Shown: one piece after another, positions 40,645 to 45,355 of the stretch | How positions within the stretch are numbered: the stretch's first letter is position 1 | Layout: each line of letters starts with the position of its first letter | Assembly (NCBI GenBank): GCA_002378665.1 | Contig: DFSO01000078.1 | Coordinates: 32,122-77,476 of the forward strand | Direction of reading: 5' to 3' | Source of the DNA: Loktanella sp. UBA3435 | GTDB lineage: Bacteria; Pseudomonadota; Alphaproteobacteria; Rhodobacterales; Rhodobacteraceae | DNA: 45,355 nucleotides | Notes under the pieces: model-generated | Told to the model about the DNA's origin: nothing | The model's database searches: none | Seen by the model: the letters and a program-made list of their open reading frames with translations, nothing else | Program-made: the position numbers and the translations under genes

Positions 40645-41094
40645 TCACAAGGCCTTTTCCATGAAGATGGAGGAGGCTGCTTCGGTATAGTCGCCGAAAG
40701 GCCCACACGATATAAACCCGTGCCGCGCGTAGAGCCGGTGCGCGGCGTTCAGAACGTTGCCTGTTTCCAATTTCAGCATACGCAGGAATTCGATTTTGGC
40801 TTGGTCTTCGATTTGGCGCATGAGCGCGTCGCCGACCCCCTTGCCGCGTGCCGCCTCTGCCACAAACATGGATTTGATTTCGCCGTAGCCGTCATGGACC
40901 TTGAGCGCACCTGTGCCGAGGATTGTGTCGCCCTCGCGGGCCGTGAAAAAGTGGATGGTGTCGGCGCACAGAGCGTCGATCGAGAGGAAGTGGTTTTCCT
41001 CGGGCGCGAAAAGGCTCTGCATCAAAGCGTGGCTTTGTTGCAAGAGCGCTGTTGCTTGTGGATCGCGCGGATCTGTGCGGGCGACGATGATCAT
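40645..41094 (-). CDS. GNAT-family N-acetyltransferase
   Basis: A 149-residue GCN5-related acetyltransferase. The acetyl-CoA loop is VAEAARGKGVGDALM (Q/RxxGxG/A type), preceded by GYGEIKSMFV and followed by LETGNVLNAAHRLYARHGF. It resembles PA4794/YafP-like small acetyltransferases; the substrate is unknown. The ATG overlaps the cobW stop by four bases, so it is translated with cobW; whether it has a role in cobalt or corrinoid handling is unknown. Confidence 0.85.
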   Translation of the reverse strand: MIIVARTDPRDPQATALLQQSHALMQSLFAPEENHFLSIDALCADTIHFFTAREGDTILGTGALKVHDGYGEIKSMFVAEAARGKGVGDALMRQIEDQAKIEFLRMLKLETGNVLNAAHRLYARHGFISCGPFGDYTEAASSIFMEKAL

Positions 41095-42158
41095 GCTTGC
41101 AGGGCTTTTGTGATTGCCTCTTGGTCAAGGCCTGCTTCGCCGATGACGACGAGTTTTGTCTCGCGTGGGCCTGCGAAGGGTTGATCGAAGTAGCTATCGA
41201 CGCGCGGGCCTACGGCTTGCAATGTCATGCGCATGGGTTTGTTTTCGATGGCGACGAAACCCTTGAGGCGCAGGATGTTGTGGGCGCGGATGACGTCGGC
41301 GACTTGGGCTTTGAAGGATGGGGCGTCGGAGACCTCGCCGCGGATCACGATGAAGCTCTCGAATTCGTCGTGGCCGTGCTCGTGTTCGTGATCATGGTCG
41401 TGGTGATCGCCTTCATCGTCGTGGTGATGATGGTGGTGGTGGATTTCGTGGCGGGATTCGAGATCGGATTCCGCGCCGATACCTTGGCCTAGCAGAACAT
41501 CGACGGGCAGGGCGCCCATGGAGGCCTTGACCACTTGCACGCCTATCCGGGATTCTGATTTGAGGCGGGCGAGCAGGGCTTCGACTTCGGCTGGTTCCAG
41601 CAGGTCGGATTTGTTGATGACGATCATGTCGGCGGCGGCGATTTGATCCTCGAACAGTTCGGAAAGTGGTGTTTCGTGGTCGAGGTTTTCGTCCTGAGCG
41701 CGTTGCGCGTCAACGGCGGCGACGTTGTGGGCGAATTGGCCGTCGTGCACGGCGCGGCCGTCAACCACGGTGATTACGCCGTCGACTGTGACTTTGGTCG
41801 AGATGCCCGGCCAGTTGAAGGCGCGGATCAGCGGTTGTGGCAGGGCGAGGCCCGAGGTTTCGATCACGATGTGATCTGGCTGCGGGTCACGGGCGAGCAG
41901 TTGTTCCATCGTCGGGATGAAGTCATCGGCCACGGTGCAGCAGATGCAGCCGTTGGAAAGCTCGACGATGTCGTCGGCGGTGCAGGTTTCAACGCCGCAG
42001 CCTTTGAGGATATCACCGTCAACGCCAAGATCGCCGAATTCGTTGATGATCAGCGCGATGCGTTTACCCTGCGCGTTTTGCAACATGTGGCGGATGAGGG
42101 TGGTTTTACCTGCGCCCAAGAAGCCTGTGACGACGGTTGCGGGGATTTTAGCGGCCAT
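41091..42158 (-). CDS. cobW: CobW-family metal-binding GTPase
   Basis: A 355-residue COG0523 G3E GTPase, a metallochaperone; CobW is thought to deliver cobalt to the cobaltochelatase. Walker A is GFLGAGKTT (12-20), the metal-binding GCICC motif is at 70-74, the base-recognition NKSD is at 182-185, and a His/Asp/Glu-rich segment (about 237-263, seven consecutive His after residue 239) precedes the C-terminal domain. All catalytic parts are intact. The GNAT gene follows with ATGA overlap, and the DUF1636 gene is divergent 42 bp away. Confidence 0.93.
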   Translation of the reverse strand: MAAKIPATVVTGFLGAGKTTLIRHMLQNAQGKRIALIINEFGDLGVDGDILKGCGVETCTADDIVELSNGCICCTVADDFIPTMEQLLARDPQPDHIVIETSGLALPQPLIRAFNWPGISTKVTVDGVITVVDGRAVHDGQFAHNVAAVDAQRAQDENLDHETPLSELFEDQIAAADMIVINKSDLLEPAEVEALLARLKSESRIGVQVVKASMGALPVDVLLGQGIGAESDLESRHEIHHHHHHHDDEGDHHDHDHEHEHGHDEFESFIVIRGEVSDAPSFKAQVADVIRAHNILRLKGFVAIENKPMRMTLQAVGPRVDSYFDQPFAGPRETKLVVIGEAGLDQEAITKALQA

Positions 42159-42200
42159 GTTTTATTTCCAATTTGATGGGTGTTCAGCTAAGGCTAGGCC

Positions 42201-42512
42201 ATGACCAAACGTGTGACAATTTGTGCGACGTGTGCGGGGCCAGGGGCCGCACTTGCGGCTGCTTTGGCGGATGTGAAGGGCTGGGATGTGGTGATGCATC
42301 CCTGTTTGTCGGTCTGCGATGAGCCCGTTGCGATGGCAATACAAGCCGAAGCGGGTGCAACGTATGTTTTTGCGGGGCTGACAGAGGCCGATGCGGATGA
42401 CGTCCGTGCATTTGTCGATTTGTATGACAAGGCCGAGGCGGGCTGGGTCGAGGATGCGCGTCCCGCAGGGCGGTTGCGCTTTTGCCTCAAAACCCGCGTG
42501 CCCGCCTTATAG
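42201..42512 (+). CDS. DUF1636 metal-binding-like protein
   Basis: A 103-residue protein with a ferredoxin-like thioredoxin-fold look: CATC (C8, C11) near the start, HPCLSVC (C35, C39) and a late cysteine in LRFCLK. DUF1636 proteins occur repeatedly beside cobalamin genes in alphaproteobacteria, and the four cysteines could bind a metal or a 2Fe-2S cluster. Divergent from cobW; stop lies two bases from the end of the convergent periplasmic protein gene. Function not established. Confidence 0.8.
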   Translation: MTKRVTICATCAGPGAALAAALADVKGWDVVMHPCLSVCDEPVAMAIQAEAGATYVFAGLTEADADDVRAFVDLYDKAEAGWVEDARPAGRLRFCLKTRVPAL

Positions 42513-42513
42513 G

Positions 42514-42960
42514 TCACGGCACGAACATTTCGGTTGCGATCGGCATATCAAGGTATCCCCAATCGGTGTGGTCGTTGGTGTTGAGTGAAACGCGCAAAAG
42601 GGCACCGCTGGGCAAGCCTTCGAGATGAACCCACGGGCCGTAAATGCGCATGATCTTTTCGCCATTCAGATAGATATGCGCGTGGCCCTCGCCTTGCACG
42701 GAAGCTTGATTGACGTGCTCTGGTGCGAAGGTGAAGCCTTTGGTGTCCACGAAAAGGTTAAAGCTGCCGTCGGCGTCGCCATCGGGTGTAAGTTGAAGCG
42801 CGATTGCAGGCTCATCCCCTTCCCAAGGCGTGACAGTCGTGTGGTCGTGGGCTGGGTCGAAGTGGCTTGCATGATTGTGTTCTGGGCTTGGCAGCGCGAG
42901 AAGCACGCCTGTTCCTGTTCCAAAAATGATACCGATAAAAAAGAGTATGAGAGCACGCAT
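42514..42960 (-). CDS. His-rich periplasmic protein encoded with cbtBA
   Basis: A 148-residue protein with a signal or anchor segment (3-24), then a histidine cluster (H28, H30, H33, H38, H40) and a beta-rich domain with GEGHAHIYLNGEKIMRIYG and LNTNDHTDWGYL. The fold looks like a small periplasmic metal-site domain. It starts two bases after the cbtA stop and is the third gene under the cobalamin riboswitch, so cobalt binding or delivery to CbtAB is a natural guess. I know no name for it. Confidence 0.75.
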   Translation of the reverse strand: MRALILFFIGIIFGTGTGVLLALPSPEHNHASHFDPAHDHTTVTPWEGDEPAIALQLTPDGDADGSFNLFVDTKGFTFAPEHVNQASVQGEGHAHIYLNGEKIMRIYGPWVHLEGLPSGALLRVSLNTNDHTDWGYLDMPIATEMFVP

Positions 42961-42961
42961 G

Positions 42962-43630
42962 TTACACCTCTGAAAGCTTACTGTTCCAAACTGCCCCAAG
43001 CAATAGCCCAAGGGTTGACCAGACTACAAGCGCCACACCCAGAGTTCGGGCTGCAAAAGCAGAGGCAAGTTCGGGCGGTGCAACTTGGGTGAGAGTATCG
43101 GGCAACGGTGCGCCGATAAGTTGTGGTCCTGCAATGAGAATTACCGCCACGCCCCACATCATCCAGTTGCGTCCAAAGGCGATAAACCACATGCCGAGAC
43201 CCGTGAAGGCAACGGTCATGTACCACCAGATTTGCCGTGCTTCGACGTCGGCACCGTTTTGGCCGGGCATGTCGGGGGCGAGCCCAAAAGCGGGGGCAAA
43301 GTGCATGGCGATGAAACCTGCGGCCCCCCAAAGAAGGCCAGCCCGCGGCGTGATCGGTTGACCGCGTTCCTCTGCAAAGACCATGCCCGCAAGCAGGATA
43401 AAGGCGTAGCCCGTATAGATGAGCGCCGAGAACATAACGTTCATCGCTTCGCGCATAGGTTCAAAAGCACCACGCGCTACGCGCACGACATCAAGGGCAG
43501 TGTGAGGGTCTGCTTCGAACAGTTCAGCGTGCAGCAAAAGCGGCTGCACAAATGCATACTGCAAGACGGAGGCAATAAGCCCCGCCCCGAAGCCAGCGAT
43601 CAACGCGCTGACGGCAATTTTAGCAAACAT
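42962..43630 (-). CDS. cbtA: Cobalt transporter subunit CbtA
   Basis: A 222-residue inner-membrane protein with about six membrane segments, matching the CbtA family of predicted cobalt transporters under B12 control. Segments VLQYAFVQPLLLHAE, GYAFILLAGMVFAEERGQ, GFIAMHFAPAFGLAPDMPG and RQIWWYMTVAFTGLGMW are typical; the histidines within the first and fourth segments probably line the cobalt path. It lies three bases after cbtB in the riboswitch operon. Confidence 0.9.
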   Translation of the reverse strand: MFAKIAVSALIAGFGAGLIASVLQYAFVQPLLLHAELFEADPHTALDVVRVARGAFEPMREAMNVMFSALIYTGYAFILLAGMVFAEERGQPITPRAGLLWGAAGFIAMHFAPAFGLAPDMPGQNGADVEARQIWWYMTVAFTGLGMWFIAFGRNWMMWGVAVILIAGPQLIGAPLPDTLTQVAPPELASAFAARTLGVALVVWSTLGLLLGAVWNSKLSEV

Positions 43631-43633
43631 AGG

Positions 43634-43822
43634 TTAGTGGCAAGGAAAGCCAGTTGCGTGGCGCATATCATGTGCCGCGTCATGGATTGCAGAAGCCTGC
43701 ACGTTGCCTGCAACAGTCACGATGCCCAGACCGATAAACGCCGTCGCGATGATGGCGAGCATGTTTGACGATACGATGGACTTTGTTGGGGTTGCGGCGA
43801 TTACGCGTGGTTCGTTGTTCAT
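43634..43822 (-). CDS. cbtB: Cobalt transporter subunit CbtB
   Basis: A 62-residue membrane protein, one membrane segment (about 20-40) followed by the histidine-rich end IHDAAHDMRHATGFPCH, which is the CbtB hallmark for Co2+ binding. Start MNNEPRVIA is fixed by GGAGAAG five or six bases upstream; the open frame extends 17 codons further into the riboswitch expression platform without meaning. First gene after the cobalamin riboswitch. Confidence 0.9.
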   Translation of the reverse strand: MNNEPRVIAATPTKSIVSSNMLAIIATAFIGLGIVTVAGNVQASAIHDAAHDMRHATGFPCH

Positions 43823-43869
43823 CTGTCTTCTCCAGTTACCCGTCACACCCGACGGGTTTGTTACACTTT

Positions 43870-44062
43870 GCAAGGCTGGTCTCCTGGCTTACGCATCGAA
43901 CATGCTTTGTTGCCTTCCCAGTTTCCCAGTGGCGTCACACAAAGCACTCTGCGCATTACAGTCGCGGGGGCGGCTGTGGTTCTGGCCTGCCGAATTGGAT
44001 CGGCCGTCCCACATTCCCATTTCATCCCCCTGAAGCTTAGCTTCGCTGGCGGGGAACCGTGC
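43870..44062 (-). promoter_or_regulatory. Cobalamin riboswitch
   Basis: Read on the minus strand, the element shows the conserved cobalamin aptamer parts in order: GGTTCCCC near 44058, GATGAAATGGGAA, the GCCGCCCCCGCGACTGTAA core at 43974-43957, GCCACTGGGAAACTGGGAAGGC-type arm at 43933-43912 and the B12 box AGCCAGGAGACCAGCC at 43889-43874. The P1 stem pairs GCACGG (44062-44057) with CCTTGC (43875-43870). It ends 48 bp before cbtB, so adenosylcobalamin should shut off cbtB, cbtA and the His-rich gene. Confidence 0.93.
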
Positions 44063-44276
44063 AGAACGTTTGTGCCGCGTTACATAGGTATGCGTCAAGG
44101 TCGAATGCGACGGATTGGGTGTTGAAATGACAAAGAGAGGTTTAAAATCCTGCTTGAAGCGGAGGCGCGGTGTGCTCACAGCTTAAGCCCTGTTTTTAGA
44201 TGCCAAATATGACTATACAATGCGTCAACCGTTGAAAACAGTCGGCGTTACTTTTCACAACTGTTGAGGATGCCCG

Positions 44277-45260
44277 ATGCGTAACCCCCTTATTGATAAC
44301 GCGAAAGGGGTGTTGATTTTCCTTGTCGTGCTTGGGCATTATCTTGAGGCAGTTGGCGGATGGGACAACCCGTATTTAGGCGCGATTCTGTCGATTATTT
44401 ACCTGTTTCATATGCCCGCTTTCGTATTTTTGACGGGGGTTACGGCCAAGAAAGACCGTCTTGGCGAACGGATAGCAAACCTTGCGATTATTCTGGTGGT
44501 TTTCCAGTTCGCCTATGTTGTTTTGGAGGTCATCTCCGACGGTGAATGGCCGGTGGGCCTGTTTCAGCCGTTCTGGATTTTGTGGTTCCTGCTGTCTTTG
44601 ATCTGGTGGACGTTATTGCTCCCGCTGATCGCAAGGGTCCCTTACGCATTCGCGATATCGATTATGATTGCCGCGGTCGCAGGATTATATCCGTGGGATG
44701 GGTATCAGCTTAGCGTCATGAGAACATTGACGTTTTTGCCATTCTTTGTGGGGGGCGTTCTGCATGGCAGCCGCATTATCGCGGCACTCCAAGCTTATGC
44801 GCAATGGCGGTTTCTGGCGGCTTTGATTTTTGTGGCAACTGCCGTTGTGGTAATTCCGTGGGGGTTGGAAAAGGAGTGGTTCTACCGATCAACTTCATAC
44901 ACAGATCTCGGCATTGATGGTTTGACGGGCTCACTCATAAGCGCTGCATTGCTTCTTCTCACCACAACCAGCATGTTTGCTTTCCTCGCCTGCATGACAA
45001 GCAAGCCAAGTTATGTGTCGGTTGTTGGTCAGAATAGCTTGGCGGTGTTCGTGTTTCATGGTTTTGCCGTCGGCATCGTTCGCAAAGTTATCGCGCTGAA
45101 CGGTCTTCCCGCAGGTCCTTGGGGTCTAGCCTTTGCAATTGTCGCCGCGGTGATCACGACTTTGGTTTTTGCAAAGCCCGTTTTTAACGCGAAGATTCGC
45201 GCCTTTTCCATGAGCGTTAGTCGCCGGTTTGTTAAGGTCGTGCGGAGAACTGGACCGTAG
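44277..45260 (+). CDS. Acyltransferase-3 (OafA-like) membrane protein
   Basis: A 327-residue inner-membrane protein with about ten membrane segments, of the acyltransferase-3 family that O-acetylates sugars on surface polysaccharides. The opening RNPLIDNAKGVLIFLVVLGHYLE contains the family motif with the catalytic histidine, and FHMPAFVFLTGV is the next conserved loop. The ATG has GAGGA upstream, in a 214-bp region shared with the divergent riboswitch promoter; TATACAAT at 44213 is a possible -10 element. The acceptor sugar is unknown. The last 95 bp of the window hold nothing I recognise. Confidence 0.8.
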   Translation: MRNPLIDNAKGVLIFLVVLGHYLEAVGGWDNPYLGAILSIIYLFHMPAFVFLTGVTAKKDRLGERIANLAIILVVFQFAYVVLEVISDGEWPVGLFQPFWILWFLLSLIWWTLLLPLIARVPYAFAISIMIAAVAGLYPWDGYQLSVMRTLTFLPFFVGGVLHGSRIIAALQAYAQWRFLAALIFVATAVVVIPWGLEKEWFYRSTSYTDLGIDGLTGSLISAALLLLTTTSMFAFLACMTSKPSYVSVVGQNSLAVFVFHGFAVGIVRKVIALNGLPAGPWGLAFAIVAAVITTLVFAKPVFNAKIRAFSMSVSRRFVKVVRRTGP

Positions 45261-45355
45261 CGAGAGGAAAATTTCTTTGCGAGCGTACCCTTGGTTCTGG
45301 GTTTCTCGAACTGTCGTTGCCGTTAAATGCGTGGAAACCGCAATATCTTGTGGAT

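Noticed and set aside
1..45355. tRNA, rRNA, insertion sequences, prophage or integrase genes
   Set aside because: I looked for cloverleaf-like segments, transposase motifs and flanking repeats and found none convincing; a tRNA scan would settle the first point.

Overview
The window reads as ordinary chromosome of a marine alphaproteobacterium of the Rhodobacterales (Roseobacter group). This rests on gene content and order: pyrB with a degenerate dihydroorotase-like partner, argH followed by a small lipoprotein, a DUF2834 gene, lysA and a TIGR02302-type giant protein, an MJ0042 zinc-ribbon gene divergent from ftsEX, an L-malyl-CoA/beta-methylmalyl-CoA lyase of the ethylmalonyl-CoA pathway, and a cobN/cobO/cobW/bluB/cbtAB cobalamin block. 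Genes are densely packed with many 1-4 bp start/stop overlaps. I see no rRNA, tRNA, insertion sequence, phage gene, integrase or CRISPR array.

Layout. 1-1.5 kb: 3' part of gshA and a small membrane protein. 1.5-4.9 kb (minus): operon pyrB - tail-anchored protein - pyrX-like - plsY. 5-8.4 kb: UDG-like protein, moaB, DsbD-N-like protein, yqgE, tlpA-like protein. 8.4-14.3 kb (plus): argH - lptM-like lipoprotein - DUF2834 - lysA - TIGR02302 protein. 14.3-18.5 kb: quinol-monooxygenase-like protein, zinc-ribbon protein, then ftsE - ftsX - acyltransferase - FMN-binding PPOX protein. 18.5-23.8 kb (minus): accA, mcl1, sseA - aminotransferase, a glycine-rich protein, smpB. 23.9-28.7 kb: small K+ channel, a 412-bp non-coding stretch, dapA, slt, EamA transporter. 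28.7-34 kb: mnmD and a FAD oxidoreductase head to head, MaoC-like dehydratase, VOC protein, FMN reductase, ThDP enzyme. 34-44 kb: cobalamin and cobalt block (bluB with two Lin0512 paralogues, cobO, cobN, a GNAT protein, cobW, DUF1636, and cbtB-cbtA plus a His-rich periplasmic protein behind a cobalamin riboswitch). The right end holds a membrane acyltransferase.

How the genes work together. bluB makes the lower ligand of B12, CobN and CobO insert cobalt and adenosylate the corrin, CobW is a metal chaperone GTPase, and the riboswitch ties cobalt uptake (CbtAB) to the B12 level. dapA and lysA are two steps of the lysine/meso-DAP pathway. accA and mcl1 belong to lipid and C2 metabolism. The aminotransferase and SseA are translationally coupled and could form a cysteine desulfuration pair.

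The most unusual signal is a dispersed element made of GTGCAC palindromes at an exact 11-bp period. It occurs three times: between the convergent yqgE and tlpA stops, between the convergent PPOX and accA stops, and in frame inside cobN. It matches no element class I know and is the best candidate here for something undescribed.
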